Shown: positions 45,104 to 55,707 of the stretch, in pieces
Layout: every line of letters starts with the position of its first letter
Numbering within the stretch: position 1 is the stretch's first letter
DNA from: Pectobacterium aroidearum
Lineage (GTDB): Bacteria; Pseudomonadota; Gammaproteobacteria; Enterobacterales; Enterobacteriaceae
Assembly: GCF_041228105.1 (NCBI RefSeq)
Contig: NZ_CP166097.1
Coordinates: forward strand, 372,001 to 436,000
Direction: 5' to 3'
Length of the DNA stretch: 64,000 nucleotides
Notes under the pieces: model-generated
Seen by the model: the letters and a program-made list of their open reading frames with translations, nothing else
What the model was told of the DNA's origin: nothing
Database searches by the model: none
Made by a program: the position numbers and the translations under genes

Positions 45104-47659
45104 TCAGAACAGCTCTTCGCTTTGTCCGTTATCCATCAGCGTGGTGCCGACTTCGTGCACTTCATATTCTTTCGGCTGTGTACCGTCAATAAAGTATTCG
45201 GAACGGCTGTTCCCGCCACCGTTGGACAACTTGCCGCTGCTGCGGTCAATGACGACGCTGACGACGCCGGGTGGTGGTGTTAGCGGCTGTTCCGGTACGC
45301 CATCGAGCGCGGATTTCATAAAGTCATCCCACGCCGGCTGTGCTGATTTCGCGCCGCCTTCATAACCGGAAATCTGATCTTTGATGACGCCAGATGCGCT
45401 GCTGGCCCCCAGATCGCGGCGGTGATCGTCGAAGCCGATCCAGACCGAGGTAACCAGATTCGGGCCATAGCCGGAGAACCAGGCGTCTTTGGAACTGTTC
45501 GTTGTACCGGTTTTACCGCCGATATCACGACGCTTCAAATCACGACCCGCACGCCAGCCCGTGCCCATCCAGCCTGGTTCACCAAAGACGTTGCTGTTCA
45601 GTGCGTCTTTAATCAGAAAAGCCAGTGGTGTGCTGATCACATGCGGGGCGTAAGGTTGTGCGGCGCTTTGCTGTGCGGCCTCTGGTGTGACAGGTTCCAG
45701 CTCTGGCTGTGGCAAACCTTTCGGCGGCGCTTCGTTTGATGTGGCGACATCCTCAACGTCAGTCGTCGCCAGCACCGGTGAGCGTGGTGTTTCACCGTAG
45801 ACCAGCGGTAAGTTACAGGTATCGCAGACCACTTTCGGGGTAGCCGTAAAGACCGTACCGCCTGCTTCGCTCTCTATCTTGCTTATCAGGTAGGGATCGA
45901 CCAGATAGCCGCCGTTTGCCATCACTGCATAGCCACGTACGACCTGTAGCGGAGTAAAGGAGGCGGCACCCAGCGCCAGTGATTCGGTATGGACGATATT
46001 CTGTTCAGGGAAACCGAAGCGTTGCAGATAATCCGCCGCATAGTCCACACCCATCGCACGCATGGCACGTACCATCACCACGTTTTTAGACTGACCCAGC
46101 CCCTGACGCAGACGGATCGGACCATCATAGGTTGCTGGTGAGTTTTTTGGCCGCCAGTCAGATCCGGCACCAGCATCCCAGCGGGTGATCGGCACGTCGT
46201 TCAGAATCGTTGCCAACGTTAAACCTTTGTCCATCGCTGCGGTGTACAGGAACGGTTTGATGTTGGAACCAATCTGACGCAGAGCCTGCGTCGCACGGTT
46301 GAATTTACTTTGGTTAAAGTCAAAACCGCCAACCAGCGCTTCTATTGCACCATCTTTCGGGTTGAGCGAGACGATGGCGGAGTTGACGTCCGGCACCTGT
46401 GCCAGCCACCAGTCATCATTCACTTTGCGTACCCAGATCTGCTGGCCGGCCTGCACCACGTCCGTTACGCGTTTTGGTGTTGGCCCTTGCTGCGTATCGG
46501 AACGGTATGGGCGAGCCCAGCGCATGCCCGCCATTGGCAGGGCAATATTGCTGCCGTCAGACAGGATCGCAATGGCGTTGTCTGCAGTCGTGCTGGTGAC
46601 GATAGCCGGAGAGAGTGGGCCGTAGACCGGCAGCGCTTTCAGAGCGGTAATCATCTTCGCCTGATCCCAAACGCCTTCACCCACTTTCCACAGCACTTTG
46701 CTCGGGCCGCGGTAACCGTGGCGCATGTCATAGGCCATAACGTTATTACGCAGGGCATCTTGCGCGGCAGTCTGCAGTTTTTTGGTGACCGTCGTGTAGA
46801 CCTTATAACCATCGTTATAAGCATCTTCGCCGTAGCGTTTAACCATCTCCTGACGCGCCATCTCCGCGACATACGGCGCGGAGAACGAAATCTCCGGTGC
46901 GTGATAATTCGCGACCAGCGTTTCGCTCCGCGCTGCGTCGTATTGCGTCTGCGTGATGTAGTTTTCATCCTTCATACGCGCAAGCACCACGTTACGGCGG
47001 GCAACGGCGCGGTCATAGGAATAGAGCGGGTTGAACGTTGACGGCGCTTTCGGCAGACCGGCGATCATCGCCATTTCGCTCAGCGTCAATTGGTCAACGG
47101 GGCGGCCAAAGTACACCTGTGCCGCCGCGCCAACGCCATAGGCGCGATAGCCGAGATAAATCTTGTTCAGATAGAGCTCAAGGATCTCATCCTTGGTCAG
47201 CAACTGCTCAATACGGATAGCCAGAAACACTTCCTTGATCTTACGAATCAGGGTGCGCTCCGGGCTCAGGAAGAAGTTCCTGGCGAGCTGCTGCGTAATG
47301 GTACTCGCCCCTTGAGAGGCGTGACCCGACGTCAACGCGATAGACGCTGCGCGGATAATCCCGACGGGATCGACACCGTGGTGATCGTAGAAGCGGCTAT
47401 CTTCGGTCGCGATAAAGGCGTGTACCAACTCAGGAGGAATCTGGTCCAGCTTGAGCGGGATACGGCGTTTTTCACCAAACTGGGCGATCAGTTCGCCATC
47501 GGCGCTGTAGACCTGCATCGGCGTTTGCAGCCGGACGTCTTTCAGCGTGGCGACATTGGGCAGTTGGGGTTCGATATAGCGGTACAAACCGTATATCGAG
47601 GCAGCTCCCAGCAGAATGCAAGAGACTGCAAGGATGAATAGATACTTTACGAACTTCAC
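45104..47659 (-). CDS. mrcA: Penicillin-binding protein 1A
   Basis: 851-residue class A PBP. An N-terminal membrane anchor (about residues 7-27), then the glycosyltransferase domain (IATEDSRFYDHHGVD with catalytic Glu, GASTITQQLARN, KIKEVFLAIRIEQ) and an OB-like insert. The transpeptidase domain has SxxK in GSNIKPFLYTA, SxN in SKNVVMVRAM, and KTGTT in GGKTGTTNSSKDAWF. It polymerises and crosslinks peptidoglycan in the periplasm. Divergent from hofM as in E. coli, where it is next to nudE; here the DUF1593 gene has entered between. Confidence 0.97.
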   Translation of the reverse strand: MKFVKYLFILAVSCILLGAASIYGLYRYIEPQLPNVATLKDVRLQTPMQVYSADGELIAQFGEKRRIPLKLDQIPPELVHAFIATEDSRFYDHHGVDPVGIIRAASIALTSGHASQGASTITQQLARNFFLSPERTLIRKIKEVFLAIRIEQLLTKDEILELYLNKIYLGYRAYGVGAAAQVYFGRPVDQLTLSEMAMIAGLPKAPSTFNPLYSYDRAVARRNVVLARMKDENYITQTQYDAARSETLVANYHAPEISFSAPYVAEMARQEMVKRYGEDAYNDGYKVYTTVTKKLQTAAQDALRNNVMAYDMRHGYRGPSKVLWKVGEGVWDQAKMITALKALPVYGPLSPAIVTSTTADNAIAILSDGSNIALPMAGMRWARPYRSDTQQGPTPKRVTDVVQAGQQIWVRKVNDDWWLAQVPDVNSAIVSLNPKDGAIEALVGGFDFNQSKFNRATQALRQIGSNIKPFLYTAAMDKGLTLATILNDVPITRWDAGAGSDWRPKNSPATYDGPIRLRQGLGQSKNVVMVRAMRAMGVDYAADYLQRFGFPEQNIVHTESLALGAASFTPLQVVRGYAVMANGGYLVDPYLISKIESEAGGTVFTATPKVVCDTCNLPLVYGETPRSPVLATTDVEDVATSNEAPPKGLPQPELEPVTPEAAQQSAAQPYAPHVISTPLAFLIKDALNSNVFGEPGWMGTGWRAGRDLKRRDIGGKTGTTNSSKDAWFSGYGPNLVTSVWIGFDDHRRDLGASSASGVIKDQISGYEGGAKSAQPAWDDFMKSALDGVPEQPLTPPPGVVSVVIDRSSGKLSNGGGNSRSEYFIDGTQPKEYEVHEVGTTLMDNGQSEELF

Positions 47660-47770
47660 CTGGGATTTTCCATTCAGTAGCGTTTGGACAGTTTATAAAC
47701 AACCGGGCGCTAGTATAAAGGTAAGCCAGCACTGTGGATATGTTTATTGGATAAGGAAATCGGGTTGAAC

Positions 47771-48622
47771 ATGGCTTATCACATCTGGCGGGTTGGATTA
47801 GATATACAAAACGGCTTCATGCGCGCTCTGGCGGTTCAGCGTCGCCGCGATGGCTGGCAGCTTCGTCACTGGTGGCAATGTCCGCTACCAGACGATACGT
47901 TGCGCACGGGTAGTCTACACCATACTGAGGCGCTTTGTGAGGCCTTGCGCACATGGCGTCGTTTGCTGCCTGCACACATTTCGCTACGGGTAGGGTTTCC
48001 TGCTCAGTTGATTTTGCAGCAGCATCTACCGATGCCTGACCGGCGTTTACAGGAGCCAGGGCGCAGTCTCTATATTGAAACCATCGCGGCGCGTAAGCTG
48101 CCGGTTAGCAGCGAATCGCTGGCGATAGACTATCGGGAAGACCCGCAGGAGCAGGGTTCGCTGCTGGTGACGGCAGCACGCCGACAGGAAATCGATAACT
48201 GGCTGACATGCCTGAATAGCGCAGGGCTACGCCCTGATGTTCTTGATGTCTCAACGTGCGCGCTCCGAATGATGGCACAGCTGGCAGGGCTTGAATCTAA
48301 CCGTCTATTGCTGCACCGCCTGTTGGATGCTTGGCTGTGGGTATCCCCGCTGAACCACGCTTTTCACTCAGGGGTTATACACCTTGATGAGCTGAACAGT
48401 GAAGCCGATATCTTATCGATTGTGAGCACTCGCTATCAGCATGACATCGACAATATCGCCTATTACTCTGGCGTTTCGCCCGATTTACCCCACCAGAAAG
48501 CCGATATATTGCAGCCGTGGTCGCCATTAACGGTGTTTAGCCACCTGCAACAACCGCTGCCGCGTTTTCCCCCTGCTTTTGCGATTGCAGGTGGGTTGGC
48601 ATTGCGTCCTGAGGATGACTGA
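47771..48622 (+). CDS. hofM: HofM, PilM-like DNA utilisation/pilus assembly protein
   Basis: 283-residue protein in the position of E. coli hofM, with a degenerate actin-like PilM fold (VGLDIQNGFMRALAV at the start, FAIAGGLALRPED at the end). HofM-Q are homologs of PilM-Q and are needed for use of DNA as nutrient in E. coli. A TTG at 47765 lies seven bases after AAGGA and could be the true start; the ATG at 47771 is kept by convention. First of five same-strand hof genes. Confidence 0.88.
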   Translation: MAYHIWRVGLDIQNGFMRALAVQRRRDGWQLRHWWQCPLPDDTLRTGSLHHTEALCEALRTWRRLLPAHISLRVGFPAQLILQQHLPMPDRRLQEPGRSLYIETIAARKLPVSSESLAIDYREDPQEQGSLLVTAARRQEIDNWLTCLNSAGLRPDVLDVSTCALRMMAQLAGLESNRLLLHRLLDAWLWVSPLNHAFHSGVIHLDELNSEADILSIVSTRYQHDIDNIAYYSGVSPDLPHQKADILQPWSPLTVFSHLQQPLPRFPPAFAIAGGLALRPEDD

Positions 48623-48623
48623 C

Positions 48624-49193
48624 ATGCTGCTGATTAACCTTTTGCCTTGGCGCAAAACCCGGATGCGCCAGCAGGCTCGTCGCTGGCTGGGGCTGCTGTG
48701 GTTACAGATAGGGATAACGCTCTGCCTGCTCGTCGCGAGTTACCTATTTGGGCTGCATCGGCAACAACAGGCGCAGGATGCACTCAATACGGTGTTGGCC
48801 CAGCAACAGCAACTGACGGCGTTATATCAACAAACACATCAGGCGCGGGAAACGCTGCGCCGCTATCTGGAACAAGAACGGGCTCAGGCGGTTATTCTGC
48901 AGGACAATCATCGCAATCTCGGTTTGCTAGAACAGATTGCTGGCATCATGCCTGCGCGTCTGTGGTTGACGGAAATTGCCGATCGCGGATCGCATCTGCT
49001 GCTGTCAGGCGTGAGTGAAAGCTATCGCGATATCATTACGCTACAGCACGCATTATTGCGCCATGCTTCCGTCGAACGCGTACAACTGCTACATACGTCC
49101 CGAGAGCGTGGGATGAACACCGGGCTGCGCTTTTCCTTTCAGGCTAACTGGCGTGATGTGAGCACTTCCTCACATGGGGAAGGCCATGATTAA
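48624..49193 (+). CDS. hofN: HofN, PilN-like inner-membrane protein
   Basis: 189 residues. Conserved PilN N terminus INLLPWRKTRMRQQ, one membrane helix (about residues 21-43), a coiled-coil region (LAQQQQLTALYQQTHQARETLRRYLEQERAQ) and a small C-terminal domain. ATG 48624 is nine bases after GAGG and one base after the hofM stop. The alternative ATG at 48615 overlaps hofM. Confidence 0.87.
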   Translation: MLLINLLPWRKTRMRQQARRWLGLLWLQIGITLCLLVASYLFGLHRQQQAQDALNTVLAQQQQLTALYQQTHQARETLRRYLEQERAQAVILQDNHRNLGLLEQIAGIMPARLWLTEIADRGSHLLLSGVSESYRDIITLQHALLRHASVERVQLLHTSRERGMNTGLRFSFQANWRDVSTSSHGEGHD

Positions 49194-49773
49194 TCAAACG
49201 ATCATGATTGACGCCGTATTGAGCCGGCCGAGATTGATTAATAAACCACTCTGGCAACAGGTAGCTCTGCAATTGGCATGTATCACCGCTGCCGGACTGC
49301 TGGCTGGTTGGTCGCTGATAGGCGAAGTCCGGCAGACGGTGACTGGCATAGAAGAGCAAATGATTCAGGCGCGTTTGGATATACAAGCACTCCAGCAGAA
49401 GCTAGACGTGATGCTGCCACTGTCGGCGCTACGCGAGCAATTAGCGGAGAAAACCGCGCAAGACACTCTCTTTCAGCCCGACCGATTGGCACAGCTTATC
49501 GCCGAGCCTCTGTCGCTGGCTGGTGCTTCACTGCTGTCGTGGCAGCCCGCTCCGCGTCATGCTGAGGGGACTCATCATGAACGTTGGCAATTGGTGTTTA
49601 ACGCAGATTACTCGGGGGTGTTGCAGGTGCTTCGTGAGCTGGCTGCGTTGCCTTATGTGCTGCGGATTGCGCAGTTGAGCATCAAGCCTGAAGCTGGTCT
49701 AACAGCGTCGCCGCCGGAAATACCCCGTCTTCAGGTTGAACTCACGCTGATTGGACCGGAGGTGACGCCATGA
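49186..49773 (+). CDS. hofO: HofO, PilO-like inner-membrane protein
   Basis: 195 residues, one membrane helix (about residues 23-45), a coiled coil (EEQMIQARLDIQALQQKLDVMLPL) and a C-terminal ferredoxin-like domain, as in PilO, the partner of PilN. Overlaps the hofN end by eight bases. Start at ATG 49186; GGGGA lies five bases upstream. Confidence 0.83.
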   Translation: MINQTIMIDAVLSRPRLINKPLWQQVALQLACITAAGLLAGWSLIGEVRQTVTGIEEQMIQARLDIQALQQKLDVMLPLSALREQLAEKTAQDTLFQPDRLAQLIAEPLSLAGASLLSWQPAPRHAEGTHHERWQLVFNADYSGVLQVLRELAALPYVLRIAQLSIKPEAGLTASPPEIPRLQVELTLIGPEVTP

Positions 49774-50147
49774 GCCATGCCTCGTTTCGTCTCACATTCA
49801 TGCTGCTAGTCGTGGCACATAGCGTGCAGGCGGAAAATCCCGCAGCACGTATCGATCCGTTTCAGCCGTTGGTCACCACGCGTTGTTTGCCCTCAGAGAG
49901 GCAGCCAGCGTGGCAGCTAAAAGGTGTGATTGGTTCCGGTGAACACTGGGTCGGCTGGTTAGCGCAGCCAGAGACGGGTTGGGTCCGGCTGGTGGGTGGC
50001 GAGACGCTCTCCCCAGGGAATTGGGTGGTCAGTCAACTGGATAAATCAGGTGCCACACTTGTCCCGACGCTGCGTGAGACGGGGTGTGACGGCCTGCCGG
50101 ATAGCCTGCTGCTGGCTTCGCCGTTTATCAATAAACCAGAAGAATAG
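49770..50147 (+). CDS. hofP: HofP, PilP-like periplasmic protein
   Basis: 125 residues, signal peptide (FMLLVVAHSVQAEN), then RIDPFQPL and GVIGSGEHWVGWLAQPETGWVRLVGGETL, the short beta-domain pattern of PilP-type secretin partners. Overlaps hofO by four bases (ATGA). Confidence 0.83.
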   Translation: MSHASFRLTFMLLVVAHSVQAENPAARIDPFQPLVTTRCLPSERQPAWQLKGVIGSGEHWVGWLAQPETGWVRLVGGETLSPGNWVVSQLDKSGATLVPTLRETGCDGLPDSLLLASPFINKPEE

Positions 50148-50226
50148 GTGAAATCTGCCTGACGGAGTGTATTCGTTTTTAACCGATTTCTTTTGACAGC
50201 AGCGTATCTCGATAACAAGGAAAGTT

Positions 50227-51501
50227 ATGAAAATTAGTATGTTATTTCAGGTGCTGGTATGGGGCGGGCTGCTTTTTCTTGCCGCGTCGTTTCAGGCTCG
50301 TGCGGAAAATTCGGTATCAATGGCGTTTGAGGATTCGCCGATACCGCGGGTACTTCAGGCGTTAGCCGATCACCAGCAGCTTAATGTTGTGATCGCGCCG
50401 GGCGTGACGGGGAATCTGAGCGTAAGGTTGGCAGAGGTACCGTGGCAGCAGGCGCTGGATATTGTTCTGCGCATGGGTAAGCTTAGTGCGGAACGCAACG
50501 GTAATGTGCTGTTGGTTTTCCCTGCCGGGCATCTTGAATCCTTACAGAAGGAACGGGACGAACGTATGGCGGAACAGGAGCAGAAATTACCGCTGCACAA
50601 TATCTCAGTCGCATTGCAGTATGCCGATGCGGCAGACGTGGCGGCCAGCGTTCAGGCTCAGCGTGGAACATTGCTCTCTGCACGCGGCAGCGTAACGGTG
50701 GATAAACGAACGAATACGTTATTGATTCGCGATACGGAAGACGCTTTGGCACAGCTCGAACCGTGGGTGAAGGAGCTCGATCTCCCTTTAGCGCAGGTGC
50801 AACTGGCCGCGCATATTGTCACCATCAGCAGTGAACACCTTCAGGAACTGGGCGTTAACTGGGGGCTGGGTGAAGGGAGTGCTGCGAATAATGCACTCAG
50901 GCTGAATAATTTTAATGTCGGCCTGCCAGTGGATACGCCAGCAATCAATGCGGGGTTCCATTTAGCACGACTGAATGGTCGCCTGCTGGATCTGGAACTC
51001 ATGGCGTTGGAGCAGGAAAGTCAGGTCGAAATTATTGCCAGCCCCCGGCTGTTTACCGCACACCAGCAGACCGCCAGTATTAAACAAGGTACGGAAATTC
51101 CATATCAGGTCTCCAGCGGCGCCAGCGGATCGACGTCTATTGAATTTAAAGAAGCGGTGCTCGGAATGGAGGTCACGCCGGATATTTTGCGTGCCGGACG
51201 GATTACGCTGAATCTGAAAATCAGTCAAAACATGCCGGGGCAGACGATTAAGCAGGGCGATAATGGCGAAGCCTTAGCGATCGATAAACAGGAGATCCAA
51301 ACTCAGGTGACGGTCGCTGATGGAGAAACTATCGTATTAGGCGGTATTTTCCAGCAACAGAAAAAGAACAGCGACAGACAGGTACCCATATTGGGTGAGG
51401 TTCCCGTATTTGGTCACCTGTTCAGAAACCATACTCAACAGCACACGCGACGAGAATTGGTCATTTTCATTACGCCGACGCTGATACCCGCCTCATCGTG
51501 A
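50227..51501 (+). CDS. hofQ: HofQ, PilQ/secretin-family outer-membrane protein
   Basis: 424 residues. Signal peptide (to about residue 26), an N-terminal STN/N0-like domain (SMAFEDSPIPRVLQALADHQQLN), an N1 domain, and the secretin core with VEIIASPRLFTAHQQTASIKQGTEIPY, GMEVTPDILRAG and the C-terminal GGIFQQQKKNSDRQVPILGEVPVFGHLF. It should form the outer-membrane ring for DNA uptake or a pilus-like system. Eighty bases separate it from hofP. Confidence 0.93.
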   Translation: MKISMLFQVLVWGGLLFLAASFQARAENSVSMAFEDSPIPRVLQALADHQQLNVVIAPGVTGNLSVRLAEVPWQQALDIVLRMGKLSAERNGNVLLVFPAGHLESLQKERDERMAEQEQKLPLHNISVALQYADAADVAASVQAQRGTLLSARGSVTVDKRTNTLLIRDTEDALAQLEPWVKELDLPLAQVQLAAHIVTISSEHLQELGVNWGLGEGSAANNALRLNNFNVGLPVDTPAINAGFHLARLNGRLLDLELMALEQESQVEIIASPRLFTAHQQTASIKQGTEIPYQVSSGASGSTSIEFKEAVLGMEVTPDILRAGRITLNLKISQNMPGQTIKQGDNGEALAIDKQEIQTQVTVADGETIVLGGIFQQQKKNSDRQVPILGEVPVFGHLFRNHTQQHTRRELVIFITPTLIPASS

Positions 51502-51851
51502 GTAAACCCAGTCGCACACTGATGCCATACGGTTATTTTTTTCCTGACAGAGCGCAATATTTTATCGCGTTCGCGCTTATGCGTTTGACGCTGCGGCGGA
51601 TTTAGCTTACAAGGGTTAGCGAATTGAGCACTGAAGTGTTGTTCCACCGAAAATGTCGATAAAACATACTGCATTGACCCTCTGTGGTCGGTGTGACATT
51701 TTATTCGGTTGCCAAACTACCCTGAGTCTTGAGATAATTTTTTGTCTGATTCTCGCACTATCGCTCATGAGGTTTCAGTTTAGGTCCCGCCGCTGGGTTG
51801 ATTGGCGGGGCGGGTTATCATTAACGAATTGTCTTAGTAATACCAAAAAAC
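51502..51851. other. Intergenic region hofQ-aroK with aroK promoter
   Basis: 350 bases, no gene. A -35 TTGCCA (51709-51714) and -10 GATAAT (51733-51738), 18 bases apart, form a plausible aroK promoter. Confidence 0.5.
51709..51738 (+). promoter_or_regulatory. Candidate sigma-70 promoter of aroK
   Basis: TTGCCA and GATAAT with 18-base spacing, 114 bases upstream of the aroK ATG. Confidence 0.4.
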
Positions 51852-52373
51852 ATGGCAGAGAAACGCAATATCTTTCTGGTTGGGCCTATGGGTGCCGGCA
51901 AAAGCACTATTGGCCGTCAGTTAGCTCAGCAACTCAATATGGAGTTTTTCGACTCCGATCAAGAAATTGAGCGACGCACTGGGGCTGATGTGGGCTGGGT
52001 ATTCGATGTGGAAGGCGAAGAAGGCTTCCGCGATCGTGAAGAGAAAGTCATTAATGAATTGACGGAAAAACAAGGCATCGTACTGGCGACAGGCGGTGGT
52101 TCAGTCAAGTCACGTGAGACGCGTAACCGTCTTTCCGCGCGCGGCGTTGTCGTTTATTTGGAAACGACGATCGAGAAACAGCTGGCCCGCACGCAGCGTG
52201 ATAAGAAGCGTCCGTTACTTCAGGTTGAAACCCCTCCACGTGAAGTATTGGAAGCGCTGGCGAAAGAGCGGAACCCGCTTTATGAAGAAATCGCTGACGT
52301 TACCATTCGGACTGACGAGCAAAGTGCCAAGGTCGTTGCTAACCAGATTATCAATATGCTGGAAAGTAACTAA
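51852..52373 (+). CDS. aroK: Shikimate kinase I
   Basis: 173 residues. Phosphorylates shikimate at O3 with ATP. P-loop GPMGAGKST, shikimate-binding [11 protein letters not shown] and [12 protein letters not shown], and the lid QRDKKRPLL are intact. Precedes aroB by 52 bases, the conserved enterobacterial order. Confidence 0.97.
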   Translation: MAEKRNIFLVGPMGAGKSTIGRQLAQQLNMEFFDSDQEIERRTGADVGWVFDVEGEEGFRDREEKVINELTEKQGIVLATGGGSVKSRETRNRLSARGVVVYLETTIEKQLARTQRDKKRPLLQVETPPREVLEALAKERNPLYEEIADVTIRTDEQSAKVVANQIINMLESN

Positions 52374-52425
52374 GAGCATACCTTTATCCGCATTGAGCGG
52401 ATCCTGAACGGGTTGTTTAACGCGC

Positions 52426-53511
52426 ATGGAAAGAATTACCGTAACACTTGGGGAACGTAGTTATCCCATTACGATAGCCGCCGGATTATTTGATGATTCG
52501 GCTTCTTTTATGCCGTTAAAAGCGGGGGAGCAGGCCATGCTGGTGACTAACCAGACCTTGGCCCCTCTGTACCTTGACCGCGTTCGTGGTGTGTTGGAAA
52601 ACAGCGGCGTACATGTCGATCAGGTTATCTTACCTGATGGCGAGCAGTACAAATCGCTCACCGTATTGGATCAGGTTTTTAGCGCTCTGTTGGCGAAACC
52701 ACATGGTCGTGATACGACGATTGTTGCCTTGGGTGGCGGTGTTATCGGCGATTTAGCCGGTTTTGCCGCGGCCAGTTATCAGCGTGGCGTCCGGTTTATT
52801 CAGGTGCCGACAACGCTGTTATCGCAGGTAGATTCCTCCGTCGGTGGTAAAACCGCCGTCAATCACCCGTTGGGTAAAAACATGATCGGGGCGTTCTACC
52901 AGCCCGTATCGGTTGTGATCGATCTGGATTGCCTGAAATCTTTACCGGCACGGGAATTGTCATCCGGGCTGGCGGAAGTCATCAAGTACGGCATTATTCT
53001 GGATCGCGATTTCTTTCTTTGGCTCGAAGAAAACATTGAAGCCGTGCGTGAGTTACAGCCTGACGCGCTGGCTTACTGCATTCGACGCTGCTGTGAAATT
53101 AAAGCGGCAGTGGTCGCGGCAGATGAACGCGAAAGTGGTATGCGTGCTCTGCTCAATTTGGGCCATACTTACGGTCATGCTATCGAAGCGGAAATGGGCT
53201 ACGGCAACTGGCTTCATGGCGAAGCGGTTGCGGCAGGCATGGTGATGGCTGCACATACGGCACGTCGCCTTGGGCAGTTCTCTGCTGAGGATGTTGAACG
53301 AGTCAAATCTCTGCTGGTTCGTGCTGGCCTGCCAGTGAACGGCCCGACGCAAATGGCGCCCGAAGCCTATCTTCCTCATATGATGCGCGACAAGAAAGTA
53401 CTGGCGGGTGAGTTACGTCTGGTGCTGCCAACGGCAATTGGCCAGTCAGAAGTCCGTGGCGGCGTAGCGCATGACATGGTGCTGGCCTCAATAGCTGATT
53501 GCCTGGCCTGA
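52426..53511 (+). CDS. aroB: 3-dehydroquinate synthase
   Basis: 361 residues. NAD- and metal-dependent conversion of DAHP to 3-dehydroquinate, second step of the shikimate pathway. NAD-binding [19 protein letters not shown], substrate region [21 protein letters not shown], metal ligands in [25 protein letters not shown] and [11 protein letters not shown]. Co-transcribed with aroK and probably damX and dam. Confidence 0.97.
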
Positions 53512-53678
53512 TGCGATAACGCTATCGGGTTGTGAAAGACGATCGGTTATGAAAGATAAGTATTAACGACAGACACGCCCTGATGGGTTATGGTTAATAA
53601 AATACAATGCGTTACGATTCAATGATTCGCCCTGACGACGTCGCGGTGGATTCGAGCTTTTTAGTGGGGAGATGTTAA

Positions 53679-54695
53679 ATGGATGAGTTCAAGCCGGAAG
53701 ATGAGCTGAAGCCTGATACCAGTGACCGTCGACCTACTCGTCAGCAAAAAAGCAGCAACTTCGCGGTACCTAAAATCGCGCTTTCCAGACAGCACCTGAT
53801 GATTGGTATTGGGATTGTCGTGCTGGTGTTGCTGATCGTTGGTATCGGTTCTGCTTTGCAGGCACCTTCTCAGCCACAAACGTCACAGACGCAGAATCAA
53901 GCGAGCGGCGAGAGAAATATTGATCTCTCTTCCTCGTCCTCCATGACACAGAACACACAGCCTTCCTCACAGGGTGAAAGCCCTGCGGCAGTGTCCGGTG
54001 AGGCCAGTCATGGTCAAGCGTCAGGGCAGGCGTCTTCTCAGATGCCGACATCGCCTCAGACATTGAGTGCTCCGCCGATTTCCGGTACGCCGACGGATGC
54101 GCAGGTTCAGCAGCCGGTAGCAGGCCAGCAGCGTATTGAGCTGCCGGGCAATATCACCGATGCGCTGTCGCAACAGCAAGGGCGCGTGAGCGAATTCTCT
54201 CAGGGTGCGACAGGAAACTCGACGCTGCCGACGGCGCCTGCGACAGTCGCGCCGACGGGGAAAACGCCAGCGGCCTCATCCGCTAAAAATACGCACAATA
54301 CGGCGCCTGCGCACGCGAATAACACCAAGCCTGCTGTGAACAGCGCACCAAAAGCGCCAGTAGCCAGCAAGCCTGCGGCTAACGCCAAAGCGGCACCAGC
54401 GGCAGCCGGGCAAAATGTCTCCGTACAGAATGCGCCTGCTAGCCACTTTACTTTGCAACTGAGCAGCGCTTCACGTGCGGACACGCTGAAAGCCTACGCG
54501 AAACAGAACAATCTCACCCATTCGTGGGTGTACGAAACGAAACGAGACGGAAAATCCTGGTATGTGTTAGTGACCGGAGTCTATGCTTCTTCTGCGGAAG
54601 CGAAACAGGCGATTGCCGCGTTGCCCGCAGAAGTTCAAGCGAAAAAACCATGGGTTAAGCCGATCCGCCAGGTGAAGCAGGACTTGAATAAGTAA
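53679..54695 (+). CDS. damX: DamX, SPOR-domain cell-division protein
   Basis: 338 residues. A short basic cytoplasmic N terminus, one membrane helix (about residues 37-58), a long Gln/Ser/Ala/Pro-rich periplasmic linker (about 60-255) and a C-terminal SPOR domain (ASHFTLQLSSASRADTLKAYA to AKKPWVKPIRQV) that binds denuded septal peptidoglycan. E. coli DamX is about 428 residues; the shorter length is mainly in the linker. Lies between aroB and dam as in E. coli. Confidence 0.93.
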   Translation: MDEFKPEDELKPDTSDRRPTRQQKSSNFAVPKIALSRQHLMIGIGIVVLVLLIVGIGSALQAPSQPQTSQTQNQASGERNIDLSSSSSMTQNTQPSSQGESPAAVSGEASHGQASGQASSQMPTSPQTLSAPPISGTPTDAQVQQPVAGQQRIELPGNITDALSQQQGRVSEFSQGATGNSTLPTAPATVAPTGKTPAASSAKNTHNTAPAHANNTKPAVNSAPKAPVASKPAANAKAAPAAAGQNVSVQNAPASHFTLQLSSASRADTLKAYAKQNNLTHSWVYETKRDGKSWYVLVTGVYASSAEAKQAIAALPAEVQAKKPWVKPIRQVKQDLNK

Positions 54696-54774
54696 CACCA
54701 ATTTTAGCCCTGATGTGCTGTCTGACACAGAGTACAATCCGCGGCTCTGAAACGTATGAGTAACTAACGACGGC

Positions 54775-55587
54775 ATGAAGAAGAACCGCGCTTTTTTAAA
54801 ATGGGCTGGTGGTAAATATCCGCTGGTAGAAGAGATTCGTCGCTATTTACCCGCAGGAGACTGTCTTATTGAGCCCTTTGTCGGCGCGGGTTCCGTATTT
54901 CTGAATACGGAATACGATCGCTACATATTGGCCGATATTAATAGTGACCTGATTAACCTGTACAATATCGTCAAATCGAATGCCGATGAGTTTGTTCTCG
55001 ATGCCCGTAAACTGTTTACGGAAGAGGTGAACACGTCTGAGGCGTTTTATCTGCTGCGTGATGAATTTAACCTTTGCAGCGACGCCTACCGGCGCGCGCT
55101 GCTGTTTCTCTATCTGAATCGCCATTGCTATAACGGCCTGTGCCGCTACAACATGCGTGGTGAATTCAATGTTCCTTTCGGGCGCTATAAGAAGCCCTAT
55201 TTTCCTGAAGAAGAGATTCGCTGGTTCGCCTTTAAGGCCCAGAATGCCACCTTCGTCTGTGAGCATTATCAGGACACGCTGGAAAAAGCAGAGAAGGGAT
55301 CGGTTATTTATTGCGATCCGCCTTATGCGCCGCTGTCTGCGACCGCAAATTTTACGGCTTATCACACCAATAATTTCAGCCGTGCCGATCAGCAGAGCCT
55401 GGCGCAATTGGCGCGCCGTCTGTCGGTAGAAAGCAAGATCCCGGTACTGATTTCCAATCATGACACGTTGCTGACCCGTGAGTGGTATCAGGAAGCCGTG
55501 CTGTATGTTGTTAAAGCGCGTCGAACAATTAGCCGTAATATTTTAGGGCGTAGTAAAGTAAACGAGTTATTAGCCCTCTATCGGTGA
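54775..55587 (+). CDS. dam: DNA adenine methyltransferase (GATC)
   Basis: 270 residues. Motif I-like FLKWAGGKYPLVEEI and EPFVGAGSVFLN bind S-adenosylmethionine; DPPYAPL is catalytic motif IV; FTAYHTNNFSRADQQ matches the DNA-contacting part of E. coli Dam. Methylates adenine in GATC and directs mismatch repair and replication timing. 79 bases after damX. Confidence 0.97.
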   Translation: MKKNRAFLKWAGGKYPLVEEIRRYLPAGDCLIEPFVGAGSVFLNTEYDRYILADINSDLINLYNIVKSNADEFVLDARKLFTEEVNTSEAFYLLRDEFNLCSDAYRRALLFLYLNRHCYNGLCRYNMRGEFNVPFGRYKKPYFPEEEIRWFAFKAQNATFVCEHYQDTLEKAEKGSVIYCDPPYAPLSATANFTAYHTNNFSRADQQSLAQLARRLSVESKIPVLISNHDTLLTREWYQEAVLYVVKARRTISRNILGRSKVNELLALYR

Positions 55588-55707
55588 TACCGTTGTATAC
55601 AGGGTGGGGTAAACAGAGCGCAGTGAATCGGCCAATGGCGTGAAAGGCGTCATTAGCCGCGAACAGGTTACCCGCAGGCATTCAGACTTTACCGTTTGGA
55701 GAAATGA